From the NCBI GenBank assembly GCA_028278265.1, contig JANQET010000408.1:1-53123 (forward strand): DNA of 53,123 nt, written 5' to 3'. Of this stretch, positions 40,901-48,356 are shown in pieces. The notes under the pieces were generated by a model, which did no database searches, had not been told where the DNA came from, and worked only from the letters and a program-made list of their open reading frames with translations. The stretch's first letter is position 1, and each line of letters opens with the position of its first letter. The translations under genes and the position numbers were made by a program. Source of the stretch: Myxococcota bacterium (GTDB lineage: Bacteria > Myxococcota_A > Polyangia > JAAYKL01).

Positions 40901-42289
40901 TACCCGGCGTTGATCAGTCAGGTCAGCCGAAGCGGAGCCGGTGATGACGATCCGGTGGGACAGACCAGCGTTGCGTTCGGCATCCGGTCGACCGTGTCGA
41001 CAGGCAGCGCCACCTTTTCCGGAACAGGACTGGATCTGAACACCATTCTCAAATCGAGCCAAACGATCTCCAGTGAGATCGAGATGGACCACCTGTTGAA
41101 CAAGATGATGAGCATCGTCATAGAGAATGCCGGCGCGCAAAAGGGTGCATTTCTGCTGAGCGAAGCGGGCGGTTTGGTCGTCAAGGTCGTGGCGGACGGC
41201 TCTGACTTCCGGCTGCAGTCCACTCCGCTCGAGGAGTCGCCGGATTTGTCCCAGGCGATTGTCAGATATGCGGTGAAAACCGGGAACAGAGTCGTGCTGG
41301 ACAATGCGGGAGAGGACGGACGATTTGCCAAAGACAACTATATCGGCCGACATGACATCAAGTCGGTGATCTGTTCGCCGCTGATGAAACAGGGGGAGCT
41401 TACGGGGGTGATCTACCTGGAGAACAATCTATCGGACAAGGTGTTCACGCCGGCCCGGCTGGAGCTGCTCAACACCCTCTCGGCTCAAATCGCGATCTCG
41501 GTGGAGAACTCCCTTCTGATCAGCGAGATGAAGGAAAAAGAGCAGCTCAAAAAGGAGATGCAAATCGCGCGGGAGATCCAGACCTCCCTGTGTCCGACGA
41601 TCCCCAAGCACGACGAGTTCGAGATCGCCGCGACGATGCGGCCGGCGGACGAAGTGGGGGGAGATTACTTCGATATCGCCTATGACAAGCAGGGGGACTT
41701 TTGGTTGGCTATCGGCGACGTCACCGGGCACGGGGTGACCGCCGGGATGATCATGATGATGGCAGAGACCGCGTTCAACATCTGCACCACAGAGGAGGTG
41801 GCGCACACCCTCAAGGAGGTGATTCAAAAGATGAACGCCGTGCTCCACGAGAATATCGCCAACCGCCTTCACGACACCCATTTCATGACCATGTGCGTGT
41901 TGAAATACCTCGGCGGGGGGGCGTTTTCTTTTGCCGGCGCCCACGTGGACATCATCGTCTACCGGGCCGCCGCACGGGCCTGTGAGTTCATCCCCACCAA
42001 AGGCCTTTTCTTGGGCATCCTGCCCGACGTGGAAGCGACGACCCAGATGAACCAGTTCCAAATGGAACAGGGGGATGTGCTCGTGCTCTACACCGACGGC
42101 ATCATCGAGGCCAAACAACCCGGTCCAGAATTGAAGATGCTCGCACGGGAGGGACTGGCCCGAATCATTGCCGACAATGCACAGCGCAGTGTCGACGATA
42201 TTCAGGCGGCGATCCTCGATGAAACCCTCGCCTGGTGCGACCATCAGCCCGAGGACGATTTGACGATGATCGTGGTCAAAAAGAAATGA
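37979..42289 (+). CDS. AAA ATPase-GAF-SpoIIE phosphatase portion of a trifunctional kinase/ATPase/phosphatase protein
   Basis: 1436 residues. LYGREKELAILLESF opens a MalT/AAA-type predicted ATPase with Walker A GAPGIGKSK (40-48) and Walker B LVLFIDD (165-171). A helical TPR-like region follows (about 400-1000). A GAF domain (about 1020-1175) has GAFLLSEAGGLVVKVVADG and VICSPLMKQGELTGVIYLEN. A coiled coil and a PP2C-type SpoIIE phosphatase (about 1195-1434) have VGGDYFDIA, IGDVTGHGVTAGM, LYTDGIIEAK and CDHQPEDDLTMIVVKK, keeping the metal-binding Asp residues. Intact relatives carry a Ser/Thr kinase in front; here that part is frameshifted. The TTG at 37979 has AGGAGG 2 nt upstream, too close to be ideal. 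Predicted role: stress or environmental signalling through a partner switch. Confidence 0.85.
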   Translation: MSRVFQIPEKLYGREKELAILLESFERVAARGKETLYFKGAPGIGKSKLINEIHKPITQKRGFFISGKYDQFKRAVPYSAHIQAFQELIDLLITENEEQTNRWKERILAAVGKNGQVLIDILPSMEMLVGPQPAVEQLPAAEAQNRFRLVFQRFIKVFARPEHPLVLFIDDLQWADQAGLKLLEELLVDNELEHFLFIGAYRDNEVSETDPLNFMLKNLAQHGIESQNVTLAPLREAAVGELIGDTLGRAIEEVEPLAGVIHRKTEGNPFFVNELLKELHGEKLIRFDGGWQWEMAAIAETDITDNVVELMARRIASFDAQVIETLRVAACVGMKIYLDTVGLVSQKSEPEIFTELKPAINEGMILVLDDHYRFAHDRVREAVYSRIPEGDKVRMHYEIGKSLMADRVGDRLFSIVNHLNRGRSLLTAADRELLIELGRQAGQKAKESAAFDPAFNFFGIAVEMLPEDGWQSHYESALDLHSEMVESAFFAGNEQAYNHHWGIVDERAATTLDKVKIYDIKILQLLTDNNPKAAIDASLDYLAQLGVAFPKRINKLTVLLEYVKTKRMLDRFSMEELIDLPDTAPPEIVAAKQIMDRMSIAAYYSSRFLLAITASKWLRLNMQYGNGGRSYPPYVGFSTLLVTAFGKISYGCELASVAQALVDKSDDRVARPRVTQFYTALFEILKKSIKSCCETYHETYLQALEVGDLETAGSCAFTYANFAIYSGSELNALDQELAAYERDLFKLKQEFALAVVNVFRQTVLNLLGKYDKDRCQLIGESLDEEQMVETFEKIDHAGALLALYLGKMCLAYTFGRHADVLEYAAASAAYHEKFSLSLLFPQYLFYKSLSQLALIGKGEIPRRKGLKAVNKESLVLRQWAEQAPDNYLHKVHLIDAELARVRGDKSEALGMYHRAAEAAKSVGFINEEALTCEAAAHFCRQENLTDVARMYMTRAHYSFTRWGAREKAEQLAETYPALISQVSRSGAGDDDPVGQTSVAFGIRSTVSTGSATFSGTGLDLNTILKSSQTISSEIEMDHLLNKMMSIVIENAGAQKGAFLLSEAGGLVVKVVADGSDFRLQSTPLEESPDLSQAIVRYAVKTGNRVVLDNAGEDGRFAKDNYIGRHDIKSVICSPLMKQGELTGVIYLENNLSDKVFTPARLELLNTLSAQIAISVENSLLISEMKEKEQLKKEMQIAREIQTSLCPTIPKHDEFEIAATMRPADEVGGDYFDIAYDKQGDFWLAIGDVTGHGVTAGMIMMMAETAFNICTTEEVAHTLKEVIQKMNAVLHENIANRLHDTHFMTMCVLKYLGGGAFSFAGAHVDIIVYRAAARACEFIPTKGLFLGILPDVEATTQMNQFQMEQGDVLVLYTDGIIEAKQPGPELKMLAREGLARIIADNAQRSVDDIQAAILDETLAWCDHQPEDDLTMIVVKKK

Positions 42290-42320
42290 CCCCACGACAG
42301 GACAAGTCTCCCCTCACGAT

Positions 42321-43139
42321 TCAAGGTCTGAACGGAAAGTAGAACGGGCGGAAGCAGGCCTTGAATCGGGGGAGGTCAGCCGAAACCGCAGCCTTGATCA
42401 GCGCCGCTTCGATGCAGCTGGATTCGGCGGGTGTTCTGTGTCCTCCGGGATCGCGGGCGAGGACGATTCTACCGTCGCCGGTGATCACCAGGCGAACCAT
42501 GCGCGGGCGGCGCGGCCCGTCGACACAGTGATCGACGGTGTCGTGCAATTTGTCGAGCGCCTGATGCATGGCGACCACTTTCGGGAAATAGGGTAGGGGC
42601 GGACCGGCATCCGCCGGCGCGGGCGGACCGGCGTCCGCGGGCAGCGGCTCGAGGGGTTCCCGGCAGGTGATGCCCGCCTTCTCCAGCGCGGTGATCACGT
42701 CCAGCCTGAACGCGATGCCGGCGAGCAATTGACGGTCGTCGACCGAGAGAGTCGTCATCCCCCCGAGGAGCTTTTGAGCACGCTGATATTGGGATCGGGC
42801 CAGTTGAAACTGCCCCAGCCGGACGTTGATCGATGCCTGATCGTCGAGATTCGAGGCAAGCGCACTGAAGTGTGAAGGCTTGGCCGGGGTCAACATCTGG
42901 TGGGCCCGTTCGAGTAGCTCGAGGGCGGGGCCGTTGCGGCCGCTTTTCTTCAGCTTGAAGGCGCGGTCGGTCAATTGCGCGACTTCGGACAATGCCTTTT
43001 CGTCCCTTGCGGCGACCGGACCGGACCGGGCTGCAGGTGGGGTGTCGACGGTGGTCTGCGTCCGATCCGACGAACAGCCGAGGGGTATCGACAAGAGACA
43101 CAGGGCGAAAATGATCAGTTGGGAAATGGTGTGATTCAT
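42321..43139 (-). CDS. Lipoprotein with AgmX/PglI-like C-terminal domain
   Basis: About 272 residues from ATG 43139 (AGGA 10 nt upstream). Lipoprotein signal MNHTISQLIIFALCLLSIPLGC with Cys22. A TPR-like helical section (KALSEVAQLTDRAFKLKKSG, NGPALELLERAHQML, LARSQYQRAQKLLGG) follows, then an Ala/Asp/Pro linker. The C-terminal 90 residues (RLVITGDGRIVLARDPGG, SCIEAALIKAAVSADLPRF) resemble the AgmX/PglI-type tail common in Myxococcota periplasmic proteins. It is divergent from the DUF882 gene, with start codons 28 bp apart. Confidence 0.72.
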   Translation of the reverse strand: MNHTISQLIIFALCLLSIPLGCSSDRTQTTVDTPPAARSGPVAARDEKALSEVAQLTDRAFKLKKSGRNGPALELLERAHQMLTPAKPSHFSALASNLDDQASINVRLGQFQLARSQYQRAQKLLGGMTTLSVDDRQLLAGIAFRLDVITALEKAGITCREPLEPLPADAGPPAPADAGPPLPYFPKVVAMHQALDKLHDTVDHCVDGPRRPRMVRLVITGDGRIVLARDPGGHRTPAESSCIEAALIKAAVSADLPRFKACFRPFYFPFRP

Positions 43140-43153
43140 GGCATGTAATCCTA

Positions 43154-43201
43154 AGAGGTCGTAGGGATGAATGCAACAGAGGTCGTAGGGATGAATGCAA
43201 C
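43154..43201 (+). repeat. Perfect tandem duplication of a 24-bp start-site unit
   Basis: Two identical 24-bp copies lie head to tail (43154-43177, 43178-43201). Each contains GAGG/AGGG ribosome-binding purines and ATGAATGCAAC. The unit is 8 codons, so both ATGs (43167 and 43191) are in frame with the DUF882 gene. Confidence 0.9.
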
Positions 43202-43868
43202 ACACCCCACCATCCGATTGCCCAGCCTGGCGCTGGCCTGTGCCCTGGGATTGTCGACCGCCCCCCCGCGGGCACAAGAGGCGCGACTCCCGGCAGATGA
43301 ACCGGATGATCGGGTGTGCGAAGACGATCCGATGGCCGAGCCCCCCGACGCGATGCAGACGCCGCTTTGCCACCCGCCCAAGGCGGACAAACCGCCCCGG
43401 TCCCGGACCTACGCCTCGAAGCGCCGGGGGTATCGTCGGGTGATCACTACGCTGTACAACGTCCACACCAACGAAGCCGTTCCCGTGCTCAAGGGCCGCC
43501 GACCGCCCGCTGACGTGCTCGATCATCTCTTTCGCTGTCGCGGATTCGATCTCCCGCACGCGCTCGATGTCCGGCTGATCGACGCCATTCTCCGGGCGGC
43601 GTCCCATTTCGAATCTTTGCGCGCGGAGATCATCTCGGCCTATCGCTCGCCCAAGTTCAACGATTCTCTGGCCAAGAAGGGGCGCGGGGTTGCCGCGGAG
43701 AGCCGGCACTCCAGGGGACAGGCGGTCGATTTTCGGCTGAGCGACGTGGGCGCACGGGAGTTGGGGCGATGGCTGGAGAGCCATTTCTCAGGCGGCGTAG
43801 GCACCTATGTGGCCGACAATTTCGTGCACATAGACGTGGGACCCAAGCGCCGGTGGTCAGGTCGCTAG
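43167..43868 (+). CDS. Secreted DUF882/M15-like protein
   Basis: 233 residues (225 from the second ATG at 43191). Signal peptide IRLPSLALACALGLSTAP with cleavage near AQEA. The domain begins at RRVITTLYNVHTNEAVPVLK and shows IISAYRSPKFND, ESRHSRGQAVDFRL and DNFVHIDVGP, with the His-Asp-His metal set of YcbK/DUF882 proteins related to peptidase M15. No LysM, unlike the two relatives at 5114 and 45779. Probably a periplasmic murein peptidase or binding protein. The start region is tandemly duplicated so that two ribosome-binding sites with ATGs are in frame. Confidence 0.82.
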   Translation: MNATEVVGMNATHPTIRLPSLALACALGLSTAPPRAQEARLPADEPDDRVCEDDPMAEPPDAMQTPLCHPPKADKPPRSRTYASKRRGYRRVITTLYNVHTNEAVPVLKGRRPPADVLDHLFRCRGFDLPHALDVRLIDAILRAASHFESLRAEIISAYRSPKFNDSLAKKGRGVAAESRHSRGQAVDFRLSDVGARELGRWLESHFSGGVGTYVADNFVHIDVGPKRRWSGR

Positions 43869-43882
43869 CTCGATCCTCGGCG

Positions 43883-45601
43883 TCAACCGGGCTCGGCCGA
43901 ACGGGTGTTCGGAATGTTCGGCGGTTCGATTGAGACGGCCAGGTTGGGCCGCTTGAGGGGCAGGTTCAGCGTGAAGACCGCGCCCTCGCCCTTGCCGTCA
44001 GAGTGTACCGCGATCGAGCCGCCCATTTCATGAGCGGCGATTTGGGCGCTGTGCAGACCGAATCCGTGACCGTCTTTTTTGGTCGTGAAGCCGTGGTTGA
44101 ACACCCGTTCGAGATGGTCTTCTTCAATGCCGATGCCGTTGTCCTCGACCTGGATTCGAATGTTCTCGTCGTCGATTTTCGAGACCGTCACCTTTATCTG
44201 CTTGTTGCTTTTACCGGTCGCCAGCAGGGCGTTTTTGGCATTTTTGATCAGGTTGATCATGATCTGAACAATGCGGTGGCGATCAAAAATCGCCGGCGGT
44301 ATCTGCGGGCATTCGACGGTGAGGCTGATGCCGTATTTGTGGAGCGACGGCTCGTCCATCTGAATCGCCGCGTCGATAATGTTGTCGATGGAGACCATTT
44401 CGGAGAGGCCGGCAGCCGTGGCCATGGACTGCTGAATGTTCACGATTTCGGTGATGTGCTGAATGTGCTGGATCAACTCCTCCATCTCGTGAAGTTGCTC
44501 TTCTTGTTCCTGGACGAGTTGGATGGACAGTTTGCTCAAGAAGGCCGGTATCTTCTTCCCCTGCTCGTTGGCGCTGAAGAATTGGGCCAGATCGTCGCTG
44601 TGCTCGCGGAGCAGATCCGCGGTGCGGGACACACTGCGAATGCGGGAGTGGCGGATGCGGTTCTTGACCACGGTCGCGATCACCCCGATGCTGTTGACCA
44701 CATTACCCACGTTGTGCAGCACGCCGGTGACGATCTCCGCCTTGCCCGCCAACCGGGCGGTCTCGATCAGCTGTTCATTGGTCACGGCCAGCTTTTCAGC
44801 TGATTCCTTTCGTTCGGAGATGTCTTGAAAAACACCGATGGCGTGGGTGATCCGGCCCGCTTCGTCGTACACCGGGGTGGCGGTCACCTCCAACGGAACG
44901 ATGCGGTCCACACGGTTGATCACGATGTCGTCCACTGTGCACGGTTCGCCTTTGAGCGCGCGGACGAGAGGGGTTCGCTCCACCGGGTAGTCCTCGACCG
45001 ATTCGGCCATGCACACGGCGTAGATTTCGTTGAGTGTCTCCCCTGCCACGTCCTGCGCCGAACCCTTACCCAGCATCGCCCGTGCCGCCCGGTTGGCCAT
45101 AATCGGCTTGCGCTGGGCGTCCACCACGAGGATGCCGAACGGGACGGCGTTGAGGAACCGCAGCAGTTGCTTTTCATTGGCTCGGAGTGTTCTTCTGTTT
45201 TCCAGCTGTTCGGTGATTTCACTGGCGGTGAGGATGAAGTAGGTCGTCCCCTCCACGGTACATTGGGAGATATTGACCAGCAGGTGAATGATCTCCCCGG
45301 TGGTGGTCAGACAGGTCAACTCCCGGTTTTGAACAGACCCACTGGTACGCAGCTCTGCCAAGAGATCCGCTTGCTCGGGGCTGTCGTTGAACAGGGAAAG
45401 GGTCAACGCTTTCTTTCCGATCAATGCTGCTGGATCGTAACCCAGGACCCGGGTAGTCGCGGTGTTGGCCCCGACAATCCTGCCGGTGGATTTGACGAAG
45501 ATCAGCGTAGGCGTAGGACTGGAGAGAAAGACCTGTTGGTGGACCTCCTTGGTCAGGTTCGTGCTGTCCTGAATCGGTCCTTCTGGTTCCGGTGGTGTCA
45601 T
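43883..45601 (-). CDS. PAS-domain sensor histidine kinase
   Basis: 572 residues, soluble. PAS 1 (about 25-135: FLSSPTPTLIFVKSTGRIVG, LTASEITEQLENRRTLR). PAS 2 (about 145-265: LNAVPFGILVVDAQRKPIMA, HAIGVFQDISERKESAEKL). The phospho-acceptor helix carries His296 (EIVTGVLHNVGNVVNSIGVI). The HATPase has IMINLIKNAKNALLA, VEDNGIGIEEDHLERVFNHG and GHGFGLHSAQIAAHEMGGSI. The HNxxN variant is shared with the kinase at 20078. Signal and partner regulator are unknown. The ATG at 45601 has no obvious ribosome-binding site. It is convergent with the DUF882 gene. Confidence 0.9.
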   Translation of the reverse strand: MTPPEPEGPIQDSTNLTKEVHQQVFLSSPTPTLIFVKSTGRIVGANTATTRVLGYDPAALIGKKALTLSLFNDSPEQADLLAELRTSGSVQNRELTCLTTTGEIIHLLVNISQCTVEGTTYFILTASEITEQLENRRTLRANEKQLLRFLNAVPFGILVVDAQRKPIMANRAARAMLGKGSAQDVAGETLNEIYAVCMAESVEDYPVERTPLVRALKGEPCTVDDIVINRVDRIVPLEVTATPVYDEAGRITHAIGVFQDISERKESAEKLAVTNEQLIETARLAGKAEIVTGVLHNVGNVVNSIGVIATVVKNRIRHSRIRSVSRTADLLREHSDDLAQFFSANEQGKKIPAFLSKLSIQLVQEQEEQLHEMEELIQHIQHITEIVNIQQSMATAAGLSEMVSIDNIIDAAIQMDEPSLHKYGISLTVECPQIPPAIFDRHRIVQIMINLIKNAKNALLATGKSNKQIKVTVSKIDDENIRIQVEDNGIGIEEDHLERVFNHGFTTKKDGHGFGLHSAQIAAHEMGGSIAVHSDGKGEGAVFTLNLPLKRPNLAVSIEPPNIPNTRSAEPG

Positions 45602-45691
45602 CGAATCATTTTCGCACGTTGTATCGGCGTTTCGGCGTTTGAAGTATTATCGTCTGATGGTGAATGTTTTTGTGCAAATACACCTCGATAG

Positions 45692-45717
45692 GTAAAAACG
45701 GCCATAGTTGTTTTTAC
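45692..45717. other. Inverted repeat in AT-rich intergenic region
   Basis: GTAAAAAC and GTTTTTAC form a perfect 8-bp inverted repeat around a 10-nt loop. It is in the 177-bp gap between the LysM/DUF882 gene end (45779) and the PAS kinase start (45601), both on the minus strand. The AT-rich gap stands out from the GC-rich surroundings. It may be a weak terminator or an operator for the kinase gene. No gene is seen in the gap. Confidence 0.35.
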
Positions 45718-45778
45718 TAAAGTTAAAAATTTGAAATATTATCGAGCAGTTGTGCGGAGAGGCGATCAATCGGGCAGA

Positions 45779-46927
45779 TCACTTGCGGGCCACCATCGTC
45801 TTCGCTTCCGCGGCCGGATCGGTGGCCCCGGTGGGTAGGCCCGTCTCACCTACGGATTCGAGGAGCCGGTGGATGTTGGCCTGTGTTCGGTCGGTAATCC
45901 GGTCGCGGAGCGGTTTTTTGCGTTGTTTGCGGATGGCGGCGATTTCGGTCTTGCTCATCCCCTTGCGGCCGTAAATCGCTTTTTCACCGGGGCGGGAATA
46001 GTCGATCCAATAGGCCTTGCGGTCTCGAGTATCCATGTGGACGAAGACCGAGTTGGGATAGTAGCCGACCCCTGTGTTGTCGAGGGTTCTGATAAACTGG
46101 GCCAGCTCCCGATTGGCAACACCGGCCACGCGAAAGTCCAGGGCCTGTCCCTTGTTGTGGTACGACTCGTGCCCGGGTTGTCTGGCCACCCGCTGCCCGG
46201 AAACGATCTCCAATCGCTGCCCCGGGAACCGCTCGGCCACCTTTTGGAGCAGCTCGAGAATGCGCGGGTGCAGGGGAAACGGGGCCGGTTTGTTGACCGG
46301 TCCGGCCAGCTCGGAGAGCACCTCGAGGGCCTTTGGATTGGGGCGCCCGCTGCAGTAACACAGCGGAATAGTATGTGATTTTTGATTGCGCACCCGGTAG
46401 AGGACGGTCGGATCCTTGAAGCAGGGGGGCGGTGGAATCAGTTTGACGATTTTTTTCACACCGGGAATGAGCAGCTCCTGGTTCTCGGCCACCCGATCCG
46501 GGTTGGCCAGCTTGTTTGCCTGAATGATGCGAGAAACGGGCATTTCGTAGGCTTTGGCGATTAGGGTGAGATTGAATCCCTTGGGGATGTTGAGCACCAC
46601 GCCGCGCGTGGTCAATTTGCCGTTTTTGGGGTCCCCTGGAATCTTGAGCAGTTGCCCGGCAAAGATGCGGTCCGCATTCTCGATCCCGTTCGCCTCGATG
46701 ATCTCCTGCTCTTCGATGCCGTACGCGATCGCGATGGCGCCGATGTTGTCCCCGGATTTAATTTCGTATTCGTCGATGATCGAAAGGGGCTTGGCCTCGG
46801 GCGATTTGGGTACGGACGATGATGCCGGGCCGGCGGCGTGGGCCGCCGGGGAGAGGATGAAGCAAAGGGCAAAAGCCGCCCAGAGGCTGCTCGTGGTGTT
46901 GATGGGGTGCTGTCGTGCAGGTGTCAT
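45779..46927 (-). CDS. LysM-repeat protein with DUF882/M15-like domain (paralogue of 5114-6535)
   Basis: About 382 residues from ATG 46927 (GAGGAG 8 nt upstream). Signal peptide LWAAFALCFILSPAAHA. Two LysM units (YEIKSGDNIGAIAIAYGIEE; LNIPKGFNLTLIAKAYEMPV), then a DUF882 domain with HPRILELLQKVAERFPGQ, SGQRV, ESYHNKGQALDFRV and SVFVHMDTRDRKAYWIDYS. The last 150 residues closely parallel the protein at 5114, indicating paralogy. A C-terminal basic tail (RKQRKKPLRDRITDRTQANI) differs from the Pro-rich tail of the paralogue. Periplasmic peptidoglycan binding or trimming is expected. A consensus TTGACA -35 and nested inverted repeats lie upstream. Confidence 0.85.
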   Translation of the reverse strand: MTPARQHPINTTSSLWAAFALCFILSPAAHAAGPASSSVPKSPEAKPLSIIDEYEIKSGDNIGAIAIAYGIEEQEIIEANGIENADRIFAGQLLKIPGDPKNGKLTTRGVVLNIPKGFNLTLIAKAYEMPVSRIIQANKLANPDRVAENQELLIPGVKKIVKLIPPPPCFKDPTVLYRVRNQKSHTIPLCYCSGRPNPKALEVLSELAGPVNKPAPFPLHPRILELLQKVAERFPGQRLEIVSGQRVARQPGHESYHNKGQALDFRVAGVANRELAQFIRTLDNTGVGYYPNSVFVHMDTRDRKAYWIDYSRPGEKAIYGRKGMSKTEIAAIRKQRKKPLRDRITDRTQANIHRLLESVGETGLPTGATDPAAEAKTMVARK

Positions 46928-46951
46928 CGGTTTTACTCCTCGGTTACCTTC

Positions 46952-46981
46952 TTTATGGTAGGTTTTTATCCTACATGTCAA
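46952..46981 (-). promoter_or_regulatory. Promoter for the LysM/DUF882 gene
   Basis: On the minus strand consensus TTGACA (46981-46976) is followed after 18 bp by CATAAA (46957-46952), giving a short leader with GAGGAG before ATG 46927. The -35 sits between the arms of an inverted repeat (see 46958-47002). Confidence 0.5.
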
Positions 46982-47002
46982 GTTTTGTAGTTAAATGTAG
47001 GC
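46958..47002. promoter_or_regulatory. Nested inverted repeats over the promoter
   Basis: CCTACAT (46970-46976) and ATGTAGG (46996-47002) form a 7-bp inverted repeat. CCTAC also pairs with GTAGG at 46958-46962. One arm is thus shared by two alternative hairpins, overlapping the -35/-10 spacer. It may be an operator, or alternative DNA/RNA structures. Confidence 0.35.
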
Positions 47003-47073
47003 TGAGGTGGTTTTGGTGGTTGCCTGCAGGTGGGTATAATTTAATAATTTCAGATGGTTATGTCGATGCGTGG

Positions 47074-48303
47074 TTAGAGTAGGGTTTCCAGGCAGGCGAT
47101 GACCCGGTCGATCTCTTCGGCGGTGTTGTAGTGTACCAAGCTGATCCGCACCACGCCGTCTTCCGGATCGCGCACCAGGGCCGATGCCAGCCGATGGGCG
47201 TAGAAATGACCGTATCGGATACCGATGTCTTGCTCGTTGGCAGCCAGGACAATCTCTTTCGAGGATTTCGAGCGGTGGACGAAGCTGATGGTTCCCACAC
47301 GGGAGCGGTCGGTCTGTAAGGGACCGATGAGGCGAACTTGCTCTTTGGTGCGAAGGTACTCGATGAGTTGTCGTTGCAGGGGTAGTTCACAGTCGGTCAT
47401 CGTGTCGTACGCCCGATTCACGGTATCCCGGTCAAAAGGTGTCCGGTCAGGGCGGTCTGCCAAAAAATTGAAGTAGTCGGGCAGGCCCAGGACGCCGGCA
47501 CATCCCTCGTGTAGCACCCCACCCAACTCGAACTTGTCGGGCATATCGGCGGGATCGACGAAGAAATGGTTGGGCCCGGAGATCTCGGCGAACGCCTCAT
47601 GGGTGCCGAACATCGCCGCCATGTGCGGTCCGTACACCTTGTAAATCGAGAACACATACCAATCGACCTCCAGCGCCTGGACATCGATCGCCCGATGGGG
47701 GGCAAAGGCGACCCCGTCCACCACGATGCGGGCACCGACCGCGTGGGCCATTCGGCTCCAGGTTCGCGCGTCGTCGATCCGGCCCAACAGGTTGGAGACA
47801 TGGGGCACAGCCAGGATGCGGGTGCGCTCACTGAGCAGCGCCTCGAGCTCGTCGAGGGGATTGGTGAAGGCTTGGTGCTCGATGTTCCACCATTTGACGG
47901 TGTATCCGGCCGCGGCCATCCGGGTCCAGGGCCCTACGTTGGCTTCGTGTCCCGCCTGGCAGACGATGATTTCGTCCCGTCCGGGAATTGGGGCCTGGGC
48001 ATAGCTCTGGGCCAGCCGTGCGCAGAGCACCGATGTGGAGGGGCCCATCGCCACGTGCCCCGTATCGCCGCAGTTGACCAGCACCTCGAGCACCCGGCGC
48101 GCGTCGTCAATGGTTTGAGTGGCCCGCTTCCCTGCGGGATAGTCAGCGCCCACTTGGACGAACGAGTTGACGAAGTAGTCGCGAACCCGGTCGATCACCG
48201 TGCGGGGGACTTGAGATCCGCCCGCATTGTCCAAAAGAATGTCAGCGGATCGTAGAGCGGGAAACCACTCGCGAATGGCATCTGGGTCGATCTTGTTGTT
48301 CAT
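47074..48303 (-). CDS. PLP-dependent class-V aminotransferase / cysteine desulfurase-like protein
   Basis: About 409 residues. DILLDNAGGSQVP at the N-terminus, GHEANVGPW with His119, VVDGVAFAPHRAIDV with Asp196, and the PLP-binding Lys222 in FSIYKVYGPHMAAMFG. This matches the 'cysteine desulfurase-like' branch of fold-type I class V enzymes, which cleave or transfer groups from amino acids. The mobile-loop catalytic Cys of NifS/IscS is not identifiable, so true desulfurase activity is uncertain. It is cytoplasmic. The ATG at 48303 is preceded by GGGA about 10 nt away; a GTG at 48339 would add 12 residues. It follows the GT39-TPR gene by 53 bp on the same strand and may be last in that operon. 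Confidence 0.85.
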   Translation of the reverse strand: MNNKIDPDAIREWFPALRSADILLDNAGGSQVPRTVIDRVRDYFVNSFVQVGADYPAGKRATQTIDDARRVLEVLVNCGDTGHVAMGPSTSVLCARLAQSYAQAPIPGRDEIIVCQAGHEANVGPWTRMAAAGYTVKWWNIEHQAFTNPLDELEALLSERTRILAVPHVSNLLGRIDDARTWSRMAHAVGARIVVDGVAFAPHRAIDVQALEVDWYVFSIYKVYGPHMAAMFGTHEAFAEISGPNHFFVDPADMPDKFELGGVLHEGCAGVLGLPDYFNFLADRPDRTPFDRDTVNRAYDTMTDCELPLQRQLIEYLRTKEQVRLIGPLQTDRSRVGTISFVHRSKSSKEIVLAANEQDIGIRYGHFYAHRLASALVRDPEDGVVRISLVHYNTAEEIDRVIACLETLL

Positions 48304-48356
48304 CTGCGCAGCATCCCACGATCGGTCGATTTGGTCCACTGAGTTTTGTCACCGTT

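Noticed and set aside
42321-43784. Lipoprotein frame extended upstream to 43784
   Set aside because: The extension is antisense to the signal peptide and catalytic domain of the DUF882 gene; the lipobox start at 43139 is clear.
47036-47041. TATAAT on the plus strand with TTGGTG 16 bp upstream
   Set aside because: No plus-strand gene follows; the next genes are on the minus strand, so I regard it as chance in an AT-rich gap.
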